Shown here piece after piece: positions 41,095 to 53,938 of a stretch of 64,000 nt of DNA. A program made the translations under genes and the position numbers. Every line of letters begins with the position of its first letter. Within the stretch, counting starts at the first letter, position 1. A model generated the notes under the pieces. That model made no database searches. It worked only from the letters and a program-made list of their open reading frames with translations, and was not told where the DNA came from. The stretch lies in assembly GCF_020085105.1 (NCBI RefSeq), contig NC_058055.1:19645822-19709821 (forward strand). The letters are read 5' to 3'. The stretch comes from Siniperca chuatsi. Its lineage: Eukaryota; Chordata; Actinopteri; Centrarchiformes; Sinipercidae.

Positions 41095-42335
41095 TGGTTT
41101 TCCTTCTATTCTTCATCACTAAAACATCTCAGTCGACAGTTTAATCTGCAGATTTACCTGAGAGAAGAAAAAACAGACCTTCACAATGAACAGCATGTCT
41201 GCCTTGTTTTTGTCAAAGGACGTAATGTGTGGTAATACATTACTGATTTTTCAAATAAGTTCCTACTTTCATTTGCTTTACCACAGAATAGTTATAAAAC
41301 CTTTGACAATATGCAAAGCAAAAATGATGTTAATTTTGATGTGTTACCAGTTTAAAGCAATTTATAGCTTTGCAAGTTTTCATGGTGCAGTGCAAGTGAA
41401 TGTGATGCAGGACCTACCTCAAGCATATAAAAATTCTTTTAAAAAAAATCTATAAAACTAAAGTAGCCCATGTGGTGCCAAATGATGGTCAGGAATGCCA
41501 AGTATACTGTATATGGTTTATAATGGGCTAAAATCTGCAAGAATGTCAGTATGGTCTAGATGAAGACTGAAGGAACAGTTGTAGGTCTTGTTTTCTTATG
41601 TAGATGTCTGATACCAAGACACAGAGCCAAAAGGAGAAGGAGAGTGACAACACTCGCTATCACAGCTACAGTGCGAGAGATAAGAAATGGAATCTAAGAA
41701 ATAAGCAAATATCAACCCATAATAAATATTGAGATGATTATTCTTGGAGCTACCAAAATCTTCCTGAAATATAAAAACATTCTTGTCTTCCATATACAGC
41801 AATATTTATTTGCCAGTGCTTAGTTACAAAACAGAAGAATGCCAAGGGCAGCAGACAGGTCAAGATCCGATCTGTACTTGCTACCCACAAGACTTTAGGG
41901 ATGTGTCTGTACAGAGCCTGCGACAATAAATGGAAATTCCTGATATTCATTGCAAAACCATCAGATCTGAGAGGATCTTTTCTAAAAGCTGACCTGCTGC
42001 ACAGAGCTGGACATTTCTTGTGAGGTGGGGGGCAGATAATCAAGCATGTGTGCAAAACAGATTTTGATAGACTTTACACAGTACCTTTACATTTTGTCAG
42101 CTTGATAACAGTTTCATCTATGCTGACATTGTTTCGAGCATTGCACATCAGGTTTCCTGTCAGTTGACCACGTAAGCTGATGCTAACATTTGAAATGATG
42201 GGTTTATCTTGCTTAGCTGTACTCCCAGCCAGTGACTGCATGTTTGCTGTCCAGTTGCTCTGGTCCTGGCTGTGGACTCTGTGGATCATCAGCTGACCAT
42301 CATCTGTTCTGGTGACAAACACATCTATGTTTGTA
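41095..42335 (-). pseudogene. CD2-like receptor pseudogene (gene 2)
   Basis: Remnants of three exons occur in the usual order. The C2 exon (about 42085-42330) is cut: relative to gene 1 it lacks about 50-60 bp covering the first cysteine strands, and has no acceptor. The transmembrane exon (about 41570-41694) has a 5-nt deletion that shifts the frame before the hydrophobic segment and has lost its donor. The tail exon (about 41090-41155) has TGA inside the former tyrosine motif. Signal and V exons are absent: just right of 42335 the sequence jumps to 5' flank (matching 48866-48915). The N-glycosylation motifs SNWT and NNVS are still readable. Confidence 0.85.
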
Positions 42336-45300
42336 AATATAAACTTACTGAGCTTTGGACAGTATTCAGATAAAGACTACTGACATAAACTTGAACATCA
42401 TACAAATACTGTATGTCTTCACAAAAAATTTAAGTCCATTGGTCAACACGCAGATGGATAATGATGGAAGTTGTATATAAGGAGAGATAACATACAAATG
42501 GACCCTGCTGCAGTGGTTTGGTCACTTTATTTCGTCCTATTTGAGTTTGCACAACCCTGTCTCCTAGAAATGACTTTTATATAGTTTTACTTCCCAATTA
42601 CGTTTTGTAAGGAAACGTAACCGTTGCCTGGATTATATTCGCTACCAATGTTTTATCAAGTGCAGGAACCACTACATTTATGTACTGTATGGACTTTGTA
42701 GGCAGGGCTTTGACCTCAGAGACCAGGATTCACATGCTGAGTTGCTCGTTTGGTTTGCTTTTGGCAACAAAAGTGCTTTGGTTAAGATTATGGAAAGATC
42801 ATGATTTCTGTTAAATATTGATAAAGTAATAAAGTTTTATCTATATTTAATCAAGACCTAACCTTATTCTAATCAAGTGTTTAGTGTGGGTTAACCATAA
42901 CCATAAAAAGCTTTAATTGTGCTTATTTTTTTGCTATGAGCTGATATTGTAGGAGTATCCGTATCAACATTTGCAACTTGACAAATACGTTAATTACATA
43001 ACGTTTCCGAAAAGCATTATCCGGGCAGCATTGTTTCCTTCAAAACATATTTGCTGTTGCAAATCAGTAGGATATGAATATGATTTTGAGTAGACTTGGT
43101 TAGTTTGAAGGCCTGAATATAGACGCACTCACATCATATGGTAGTACGTCATAGGAACAGACCAGTGTCTATTATGTGTTTGACTGCAAAGAAAGAGATT
43201 TAAAAAAAAGAACAAAGGCAAAGAGAGAGTGAGCGATGTAGTCATGCTGTGGTAGACTGATGTGTCTGGTAGGAGAATGAACACAGTGAAGACTCACAAA
43301 TCAAGCTTTCATTTTAGCTATGACTTGATGTTTGATGTATGTCATTAGGTCTAATTACCAATAATGTTTCATATAAAAAGGTCAGACTTCCATGCCTGGT
43401 TTGTAAGGAGAGTCGTAGCTCAGTTCTGTAGTAAAAACTAAAGGTCAAAAGTGTTTAGAGCACATGCAAATCAGTAAAACTGCACAAGGTACAAGTAGCA
43501 GCATAATATGTACAATTTTACTTGTACCCTGTGGATGTAGGCAACATGAAAAAATCTGATTATGGAAATGATTCACTAACGCAATGGCCTTCTCATATGT
43601 GGCCCATGTTGACTGTAAGCAAATGTTCTGACTGAAAATAGTACTGCATTATAAAAAAAGGGGGCTGTGTTGGTGTGTTGCTACAGGAACTCGTGAGACG
43701 ATGAAATATAGTCCAGGAAGGCCAGTTTGATCTATGACTTTAAACAACTTTAAACATTTTAAACTAGAAATATGTTGCCATGGGTTACATAAAGATGCTC
43801 CACCTTGTCTTTCACCTCCTGGTTTAAGCCAGCTGGTTTTCTCCTGTTGTACGATGACTCTTGTTCAGACTTCTTCCAGTAGCTTACAGACTGTAGTTCC
43901 GTCAGCTCATGTGATGGACCACCTGCTGGTGTAGCTAGTAACTGCACCTCAATTTACAGATTCCTTTTTACAGATCTGCTGCGGTACGAATTGGACAAAA
44001 GTCCACAAATAAATAGGAGGGAAGTCACAAATGTCACGTGGCCTGCAAGCTGACAGGAAACAATCTACAAATGTGCAAAACCTGTTTCACGTGTAAAAAT
44101 TGATCCACAAATGCATAAATAGCACTTTACATGTATCATTTGTGTTGAAACTATTCACATTTGGAAAATGTAAATAGTAAATAGTAAATCATTTTCTGCA
44201 AAATTAAAATACATTTTTACAGAGTGAGTTATGCATATTTGCAAATTGCTTCATATTTTTGTGGATATGACTTTACACAACACAAATTTAAAAAAAAAAA
44301 TGTTTGTGGATAGTGAAATATTTGTGTATTATGTATATTATGCTATTTGTGGATTGTCTTCTGTGGGTTACAAATAATAAAGTCCAATAAAAACTTCCAT
44401 AATGATGTTGCATTGCATTGTGGCAAAAGTTAAACAAGGTCCAACCTTTTGCAGTATGACGGTATATATATGTTGTTTTTTTTGAAGGAGCCCTCTATGT
44501 TGGTGTCCCTGCTGCTGCAAAGCAATGGTCTTATTGAAATTACTAAGGGGGATGCATTATGAGCTGAGTGACTCTGACATGATGTCACAGTTGGGGTAGA
44601 AACAGTGCTGTGCACCAATCCAGTATGTACAGGAAACAGCCATGCTGAACTGGAAATTATGACAGATTATGTATGTATTGTTTCATGACCATTATGTAAT
44701 TACATGTTAGGAATTGTGGCTCCAGCTTGTGATAAAAAAAAAATAATAACTACATTGTTTGCAGCTTCTACTTCCTTCTCTCTGTTAGTAACTTCAAGAA
44801 CAGTGTGTATCCTCCAAATGCCACTCATGTGGTACACTTTTTATTGTTTAATTATTGACCAATTACTAATTACAAACCAAAGTTCAATATGAAGCAAAAT
44901 ATGCTCTACTTGTTATCAGTTGCATGTACACCTTAATAAAAAAAGTGGAAATCATCAATTTTATCAATACGTTTATTTGAAAAATACAAGTCAATAAAAG
45001 ACAAAACAAAATGTTTCATAAGTTGCCTACAATGCCACACAATTACAATGCAAATAATAGAAAATAAAATCACATGATAGCATGGTTATTTTTGAGAAGC
45101 AAAATGCTTAAAAACAACTCCACAATTTTAATGTGGTAGCTCAAAAATCAAGAGAAACTAAAACTATTCTGTTTACTGTGAAAATAGTCCATAGTGCAAT
45201 ACAGATATGGTAACAAGTATCCTAATCACACACACACAAAACATGGTGGTAATTATTTGATCCTTTTTATTTTTTCAAGCCACAAAGACAATGATCCCTG

Positions 45301-45359
45301 ATCACATTTTATTTATCGCGAGGGTTAGATAAGGTTTCCATCAAGGTTAATGTTAGGCT

Positions 45360-48300
45360 TCAAAATGGGCTGGTGCTGAATGTTTTAGGAGAAAATGATC
45401 TTGCATTCTGATGTGAGTTGGGTCTGATTTTCCTTGTATTTTGTGTCACTCTAACATCTGTGTAGATAACTTCAGACATTTCTTCAGTGTTACCTGGAAA
45501 AATTCAAAACAGATGTAACCTATCACAGCAGAAATCTTGTCTGTACAAAAATATTTTCATGGTATTAAATGAATGTAATGCATTAGCTATCTGAAATGAA
45601 GATAAACATTCAAAGGTCTGTTAAACTTAACTAAATTAATGTCAGTATGGGCCTTTTTGAGACGGAAACATGGGGGAACATCTTTCACTTACCCTCATTA
45701 ACAGTCGTGGGTCTTTGTTTGTTATGAATGTTTATTAGACCGTGACACAGAGCCATAAGAAGAAGGAGAGCGACAACAGTGGCTATCACAGCCACAGTCA
45801 CAACAGGGAAGGAAGAAACAAAATCTAGAAAACACAAATATCAAACCAAATTAAATGATGATGATATTGACATGTCAATTTAAAGCTACAAAGAAATCAA
45901 ATATTTCTTGTCCATTATTTTGTCCTCATCAGGTGTTTGATGTGTCTCAGATATAAAAACTGAGCAACCCCTTGCAGTTAGAAAATAAGTGAGTGAATTT
46001 AATTGATTATGATTTTTAAACGTTTTGAATAAAAAATGTGAAATAGTAGTGAAGTGCTGATATTTAGAAAAGAAAGCAAGAGTAGTTTAAACACTGTACC
46101 TTTGCAGCTTTTAAGATGAATAACTGTTTCATCTCTGCTGACATTGTTCCAAGCACGACACATCAAGTTTCCAGTCAGCTGACCGTGTAAGCTGATGGTA
46201 ACAGTTGAAACACTGGGTTTGTCTTGTTCAGGTTTACTCCCAGCCAGTGACTGCATGTTTACTGTCCAGTTGCTCAGGGACTGGCTGTGGCCTGTGGTCT
46301 GCATTAATAAGAGACCGTCCAAAGTCAAAATGAACTCTACTCCGTCTCCCTCAGAGGAGCAGCTGACCTTCATCTGTTCTGGTGACAAACACATCTGAGA
46401 CACAGCTGGCTTTGACACTGGAGCTGGAAGACAAACATACAGTATCTACAAAATGCAACGTGAAATCCACTGCCAACTCTGGTAATTAATATAAAACTGA
46501 CAATATGGTATGAACGTTTGAGAATGTGGAATGAAACGTATTGCCTCAAACCCGACAGTGACAACACACTTTTGTCATCTTTTGTTTCAGATATGTAATG
46601 TTAGCTTAACACACAGGTCAGAGGTAGGTTATGATGAAATTCACAATCACAAAATAAGAATACAGTACTTTGTGCATTAATGACATAAAGTTATAGAATA
46701 GACGTTTAATAAAATCCAGTCATTATATTTCTTTCCTGGGCCGTTCTGGTAGTCCAGTGGCCAAAGAAGCCTGTCAGTGGAGATCTTTTGTTGCCTGTAA
46801 TTTCTCCTCTTCCCTCTCTCTTTCTACTGTGCTGTCTAGTCAAAGCAAAATGGTACATTTATAATGAACACATATTTCTCATTAAGTTGGATCTATCAAT
46901 AGTAAAGGCTTATTAATAGGCACCTTATTAAAACACACATGTACACACTTATTTTATACATAAAAGTCTAATGTGAAGGCGAAGTGTACCTTTTTGTCCA
47001 ATTAATATTCAATTTTATTCCATATTCTCACTCTAAGTGTTAGTCTGTATGACCCTAAGTCATTAAACTGGACATTTATCATTACATCTCTGCAATACTT
47101 GACATAATTGTGCAATATTCTGTGTTAATACTCCTGTGCAATATACTTTTTTCAGTTTAAAATTCCTTATTTATTGATATTGATATTTATTCATACCTCT
47201 ATTACTGCTGTGCAATATCCTCCGTCTCATCATAATCTTAATAAGCTACACTTAACTTGGCAGTTCATGCACTATTACCTTATACCGTATTATTATCATC
47301 AACTGGTAAACCTACTTGGTACTTCACACTTATTTTATTGTATACTTATACCCACTTGGTACTTAATTTATTTTCTGACCTGTATTATAGTATATTATAT
47401 TTTTTTGCTTAGTACTTCTATTCCTGTGTGCACTGACGTGATAGTGAGCTGCTGTAACAAAGAGTTTCCCCTCTGGGATCAAAAAAGTATTTCTGATTCT
47501 GATTCTGATTCATGTGTCACTCCATATTTCCAATGTACATTAAAAAAATGTATCCCTTAGAAAATGTAAATCTTTAATTAGCCAAGTTCTTTAATTCCTG
47601 TTTCAGATAAAACAATAGATTTTTTTTTCATCCACAATTGGTATTCAATGTAGTTTTTTTTTGTTTTTTTACCTACCTTGTATTTCTAGATGCACATTCA
47701 CTTCTTTCAGTAAAGTACCGTTAGATCCAAATTCTTCCAACTGGTAATCTCCAGAGTGTCTCTTCATTGCGTTACCTAGCTTGAATGTTCCATTGGTGAA
47801 GAGTTCAGACTGATTCATATATTCCTCATGCTGAGTCACTATCTGATTTTTAACTATTTTTAAAATAATGTATTTATTATCCTTTTTCAACTTAACCTCT
47901 GTATTTGCTGTATTTGGCAGATGAAACATCAACAGCTGTCCCACGGCTCCAAAACACTGCCGAGCTCCAGTAGGTTCAGAGAAACGGCATTCAGTAGACC
48001 CTAAAAAAACAAACATTTAAAATACAGATGAGAATAATTTCTTGTTATTTGTGTCAGTGGGCAAAAGGAAGACCAAATTAAACTAAAACAAGACTAATTC
48101 AACGATTTATTATATCATTATATCATATTTTTATATTATATTTTCTTTTATTATTTTTTATATTATAAATATAAATGTAAATAAACATTAAATCTATTTT
48201 TAACTGCATTTCTAAATTGTGATTGTCTTTGTAAACTTTTCTGCCTGACTTCCAATGTTGAAGCAATTTTTTTTACTGAATTATTGTCTATAATATATTG

Positions 48301-48382
48301 TCCATAATGTTAACTGCAGTAACATACCTTTTGCCAGAGCTGTAGTTGCCAGAGCGGTCATGATCATGTAGCTGGAAATCAT
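45360..48382 (-). CDS. CD2/SLAM-like Ig receptor with ITIM-like tail (gene 3, 322 aa)
   Basis: Coding exons in transcript order are 48328-48382, 47677-48000, 46100-46423, 45693-45824 and 45360-45493. All borders are AG/GT and phase 1, totalling 969 nt. Residues 1-18 are the signal peptide. Residues 20-126 are a V-like domain without the DxGxYxC cysteine (SGDYQLEEF), with sequons NQS and NGT. Residues 128-234 are a four-cysteine C2 domain of CD2 type. The membrane segment is about 240-265 with Ile248. The tail has VIYTDV (Tyr289), an ITIM-type VxYxxV, and is 20 residues longer than in gene 1. AATAAA lies on the minus strand at 45308-45313, about 50 bp past the stop. Intron 2 holds a LINE insertion. 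The likely role is an inhibitory leukocyte receptor, by inference. Confidence 0.88.
47028..47510 (+). mobile_element. LINE 3' UTR fragment in intron 2 of gene 3
   Basis: It starts CTCTAAGTGTTAGTC and ends in GATTCTGATTCTGATT, matching the inverse of 37991-38480. Gene 4 has the uninterrupted site (CCATATTTTCATGTGTCA near 61550), so this is a clean insertion. It contains only 3' UTR, no RT. Confidence 0.8.
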
Positions 48383-48699
48383 TGTTTTTCTGTTGTAACA
48401 CATAAATCAAATGTCATTTTAGATGTTACATTGTATTTCTCTTCAATTATATTTATATAATATAAAATGACCAAATTTAAGATTAGTTCAAGTAAGTTCA
48501 AAAGTCGAGTTGAATAAAAATAAAGCCTGAACAATATGAATAGCATGTATGGAGTAGCTTTTTTTCATAGTCACACTGTTTCAAAAATAATTTATATCCT
48601 CTACAAACTATAAAATAATGAAAACATACTACAACGTTTCTGCTCATTTAGCTAATCTCAGAACAAGATTATAATTCAAAACTGTCACTCACCCCCTTC

Positions 48700-50200
48700 A
48701 CAATGGTGTGATGTCTTTGTGTCTGTGTAAGGCTGACCTGTGAATTTTCCACTGGCAGAAGACTGGTTTATGCTCCCCTTGTCTTGTTGTGTGATAATTA
48801 TCAAGGAAGTGGTTACTGTGTTGTTACCCACAACTTGCCTGTAAACAAAGTGCTCACATTCACTGCTTTGGCAGTACTCAGATAACTAATAAGACTGCTG
48901 ACATAAACTATGGTTTCTTAAACTTGAAACAATGGTGCAATATACTGTAAGTATTTGGTGCAGATTTTCTACTGTCTTGACATTTCAACATTTCTAAATG
49001 ATCGTGATGTGTGAGATGTTCCAGTCTGAAAGGCAGCACTTTCCTAAAAAATAACCCGTAAGTGTGTATATTAAGCTACCATGAAACAGATTTAAATTAT
49101 AGGCCATAACCTGAAGACACACATTTTATAACGTAATTTATGTGTGTGATTTTTACATGTATTACACACACACAGAAGTAGCCACTTGGCGGGTCTTGCA
49201 GTGATGAGTTGATTGACACTCAATGTTGGTGGAAACTTAAAAGGATTCACCCATGAAACTGAAGGACTACTGCACACTAGAGAAGGCATAGCTGAAACAT
49301 AGTGTATAATAAGTATATTTTGCACTTTGAATGTTGAGTTTGGCCTCCGAGCTACTTCGTGAAGTGGTTGTGGTGACATGCTACATCTTAGCATCACTAT
49401 GAAACTGTTATAGTTACTGCACATTTAAAGTTTCTCAGCACCATATTCCCTTTAGAAAAACTACAGTATGATTAGTCAGGGGACACACTTAACAAAATAC
49501 AGGGTTATCATACTGACCTCTAAAGCTGATTACTGTTTTTGAACCTCTTGTATCAGTTTTTACATTAAGTAATAACCAAGATTTACTTTATTTATTCAAG
49601 TAGTGCAGGGCTAACGTAAACACTATGCTGAGATTAAATTGGTGCAATTAAACACAGTTGTTTTGGAAAATTAAGTCACACCAGCATACGTTTCTTACAG
49701 TTTTTCTCATTGTAAGAGATAATTACAACATGTGTTTTTGCTATGCACATTTCTGTATAGCCAAAAGAAAAAAACAATCTGCACCACTAAACTTTCACAC
49801 AGACAACACAGGTAATGTGAAATTAAACCATGTGTGAGACGGTACTTTGTTCTTAAATACACTGAGAGCAATGTGAGATTCACAAGCTACTTTTTTATAG
49901 CCATGTAGAAATAACCACTGCCGCAGTACATCTGCAGAACACTGAAAGCTGAATAAAAAAAACAAAGTACACAGAAGACAGAGGTCTTTACTCTTACTGA
50001 GGTGTGAGTTTCTATTTCAGCTGCAAATACAATTGCACAAACAGCCTCCAGCTGTGACTGCACCATCCTTTCCTTTGTCAAATGAGCACTATAAACCACA
50101 TGTCCCTTACTATAGGTTTTGTATTCCTGCAAAGGACACATGAAGAAATAAACACTTCCTGCCTCTCAGTGTACTGCCACACTTTCTATTTAAAAATCAT
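48700..50200. other. 5' flank of gene 3, duplicated upstream of gene 4
   Basis: This stretch is nearly identical to 62730-64000. Open frames at 49092-49424 and 63124-63456 are the same sequence and have no Ig, signal or recognisable domain, so they are read as conserved flank, not genes. Blocks near 50115-50165 also recur near 37370-37430 behind gene 1. Confidence 0.75.
48804..48815 (-). promoter_or_regulatory. ETS-RUNX composite site upstream of gene 3
   Basis: The plus strand reads AGGAAGTGGTTA, with GGAA next to GTGGTT, about 110 bp upstream of the 5' UTR donor at 48693. The same site is at 62836-62847 in gene 4. Confidence 0.45.
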
Positions 50201-52380
50201 ATACTACATATTACTTTGAAAACATCAGCATCACAAACTTTCTCAAAAGAAACTCAAGTAATGCAAAATGAATCTATGTGTGAGGCTGACTTTCTCTTTC
50301 TCTATTTTTCTTTCTCTGTCGCTTCCTCACTCACAGTGCCTCATTTGAAACTCTCACAGTCCCAGGAGACATTCACCTCATCTCTGCTGTTAACAGATAA
50401 ACTAACAGGAACTGTTGCATTCAACAATACAATAAAGCAGACTGGCAACAACTTGATTTATTAATTGTTTTATTCGCTCATGAAGAACATCAGGTGCAAA
50501 AAAAATGTACCAGAGATTGTGTTGCATTTTCAGCATTTGCCGACAATCTTTTGATCTATACTGTTAATCTGTTAGTTAATCAGCGGCAGCAACAATATTG
50601 TATCAGGCATTAATGAACAGCAGGAATAATGAGCAAATGTTTTAGCATACTTTTCAACATAGATTTATTTTATTAAAAAAACACATTCTCATAAAAAAAC
50701 AACATCAAAGCAATGCTATATACAGAGAAATATACTACTAGAGTTATATACTCCTTCCTTGTCTCTTTAAAAGAGAGTCACCTCATCTTTATAGGTGCCT
50801 GAACTACCTCAAGCAGCTCATCTGAATCTTTATCATCCAAGTGGTGCCTTTTTCCAACATCTGGATGTCCAAATCATCCACATTTGTCTATTGTCCTTTT
50901 TCTAAGATTTGTACATTTGGTCCTCAATCCTGTGTTGTTGTTTTTTTTTTGGCCTAAAATGTGTAATTGTATGGACAGTACACTGTAGAGTCCTGTCCTG
51001 TAGAGTTTGCTCTCCTATGCTTTGCCATGGGTTTTATTGCTTACGTACAGAAATGTAAACAGTCAAAATGACTCTTCTGCTGTTTGGGTATATGGTCTTT
51101 TGTGTTTTTGTTGCCTCAGAGCCCCAGGATTACTGAGTGTTCAGACCGAAAGTTATGCTGTGATAACAAAAACGCTAAGAAAAGCCTGAATATTCTGAAG
51201 ATAATTTTATTGTGCTTGCTGACGCTAGCTGAGAAACACTGCTAGTTTTTTTGTTGGGGTCTTACTAAATGATTGGTAGACTACTGATAGGTGGTTGCAA
51301 AGGCATACGTGGACATGGCTCCTACGTGGCTCTTACACCTTGTCTACACAGGAGGCGCAGTGTGAGCCACACGTTATCAGAGCAGCAGCAGTTTCAGTGC
51401 TCTGTCTGTGTCTATACAGGATGCATTCAGGCACAGTACTGAGTGTATTTAACCCACGTGTTGGCAGCACCCAGAGCCCAACACACAATCACTATATATG
51501 ACAACTGTAGACTGTGCAGACACGCCGAGTGTCACTCGATGCTTTTTTATTAACAGTTACTAGGTTGTCAGTAGGTTCTTGTTAGGTAGTTATGACATTC
51601 TCTGTGTTTGGCAGAGCATGGATACGTGGTTGCTACAGTGTACTCTGCGTATGCTGAGCAGTACAGAGTGGGTAGTTATTAGGGTGTTCCTGGTGGTAGT
51701 TCCTGGTGAGTTCTGTGATGTTTTGTGTGGTTTCTAATGCTCTGTTTGGTGGTTCTTAAGTACATTTCAATTCATACAGAGAATATTTAGCCTGGGACAA
51801 CAATGAAACAGAAAAATGTTTCAATCGCTCTCCGCCGAGAAACAATAAAAATGCCAACGAACAATGGACAGGCATTGGTTTGCGTTACTTAGTTAAACAG
51901 ACCAGACCTAGTTTGTATCCCAATACAATTATGAACATGTGCCCCCATGCATGGATGACCACAGCAGGAATAGACAGCATTGTGTTTATTAGACACAAAT
52001 GATCGGAAATTGTAATGTGCGAATAAACACAGACAAGTGCTTTACTATTGGCCTATTATTTATTTCAGGAACCTAAATATACAGGAAAATATAAATTTAT
52101 GCAGAAAAAAACAGTGGCACCAAAAATTACGATATTTGAGAGCTCCCCCTAAATTTCTCAAATGAGGCTTACTAGGAAGCTAATGGCTCTTTCAGGGGAG
52201 TGAAGCTCCTCTCATAGCTCCTCCTTATTTTGAACCCTGGTTGCTGTTGTTTATGACGTGGCTGATGTTGTAATTGCTGTGGAGTACCGTGTGGTTGCTA
52301 GGATGTGACATGTCTTCTTTAGTCACGGAGAGAATACTAATAATGTTAGGAGTAAAACCAGCAGCAGCAGTGACAAATAC
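50200..52380. other. intergenic region, nothing recognised
   Basis: This is AT-rich DNA between the 5' flank of gene 3 and the Penelope-like element. Short frames such as 50216-50464 have no recognisable domain. Confidence 0.5.
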
Positions 52381-52621
52381 ATTTGTAAGAGAGAAAAGGT
52401 TTCAGTCGTAGTCATCTGGACACTGTTTTCAGAATCAAGACGTTTCGGCTCCCATCCGGAAGTCATTCTCAATTGTGAAAAAATTGGACGGGAACTGGAA
52501 ATTTAAACTACTCTGAGTTACATAAGCCCTGCCCTCAGGAAGGAATCTGCCTGAGTATCTGTAAATAGCTAGTTTCACCTGAAACTGACCTAATAGTTTC
52601 AAGATGGCCCAGTAATCAGGC

Positions 52622-53926
52622 CTATTGTTCTCTGGCTGCATCTACTTCATCACTGCTAAGTGCCTGATTAGCATGTGATAGGCGTGACCAAGGTGATAAT
52701 ACACTCTGATAGACTTTGGGCAGATTAAATCTCAGACCACCATTTCTGTTCAAATAGGGGTTCTCTTTCTTCACAAAAATGGCTTCCTTGACGCCCCGTT
52801 CAAACCAACTCTTCTCTCTACTAAGAATCTTCACCTCGCTGTCTTCAAATGTGTGGTTTGTAGCTTTTAAATGCAAATGCACGGCGCTCTGTAATCCTGA
52901 GTTAGCGTGTCGTCTGTGCTGATAAAGTCTTTTGTGAAGTGGCTGTTTGGTTTCACCTATGTACCGTTCTTTGCAGTTTTCCTCACTGCACTGAATGGAG
53001 TAGACAACATTGCTCTGTTTCTGTGTGGGTAACCTGTCCTTAGGGTGAACGAGTTTCTGTCTTAAAGTGTTGCCTGGTTTAAAGAAGACAGGAACATCGT
53101 GCTGTCTAAAGATCCTTTGTAGTTTTTCAGACAGTCCAGACACATAAGGAATGGAGACACCGTTCCTTCTTGGTTCAGTTACACTTTTGTCCTGTTTTTG
53201 GCTCTTTTAACTTTGTTGATAGCCCAAGTAGGATAACCACAGGCTGAGAGTGCATTCTGGACATGCCTTTCCTCTTTCTTCTTACCCTCTGAGCCTGTGG
53301 GCACTTCTTTGGCTCTGTGCTGTAATGTCCGGATTACACCCAGCTTGTGCTGTAGTGGATGGTGTGAGTCAAAGAGCAGGTATTGATCCGTATGTGTTGG
53401 TTTCCTGTACACTTCTATCTGGAGCTTTCCGTCCTCTCCTCTGAGAGTAGAACAATCAAGAAAGGCCAAGCGGTTCTCTTTTGCATCCTCACGCGTGAAC
53501 TTGATGTTGGGGTCCACCGTATTAATATGCTCTGAGAGAACGCTTCCAAGTCTTGTTTCTTGATTTTCACAAAGGTGTCATCCACGTAACGGTACCAATG
53601 ACTTGGTGGTGTGCCCGGAACGAGGATAATGCCTTCTTCTCAAACTGTTCCATGTACAGGTTGGCCACAATGGGAGAGACCGGAGAGCCCATAGCACAAC
53701 CGTGAATCTGTCTGTAGAAGTGTCCCGGAATTGGAAGTAGGTTGTGTTGAGACAGATGTCTAATAGTTTACATATGTGTTCAGGTGTAAGCTTGGTCCTT
53801 TGCTGCAAGGTGGAGTCCTCCTGCAGTCTTCTCATCACCGCTGACACTGCTTCTGAGGTTGGGATGCAAGTGAACAAGGACACTACATCATAAGAAACCA
53901 TAACGTCATCTGGGTCCAACTGGAGA
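52622..53926 (-). pseudogene. inverted partial copy of the Penelope-like RT and GIY-YIG region
   Basis: The minus strand repeats the RT palm to C-terminus. The GIY-YIG frame 52622-53143 is intact to its end and reads on past the point where the right copy breaks, ending SSDEVDAAREQ. The RT part (53179-53926) has the same two frameshifts as the right copy. There is no N-terminal RT region. Confidence 0.85.
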
Positions 53927-53938
53927 AACCTGACCCAG

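Noticed and set aside
41596..41802. 68-aa frame as a short membrane protein of gene 2
   Set aside because: It is read out of frame through a membrane exon with a 5-nt deletion and no donor.
45360..45493. Calling the tail motif a SLAM-type ITSM (TxYxxV/I)
   Set aside because: The residue at -2 from tyrosine is Val in gene 3 and Ile in gene 1, not Thr, so it fits ITIM instead.
49092..49424. 110-aa minus-strand open frame, repeated exactly at 63124-63456
   Set aside because: Identity is explained by the duplicated flank. It has no signal peptide, Ig features or splice context consistent with a gene.
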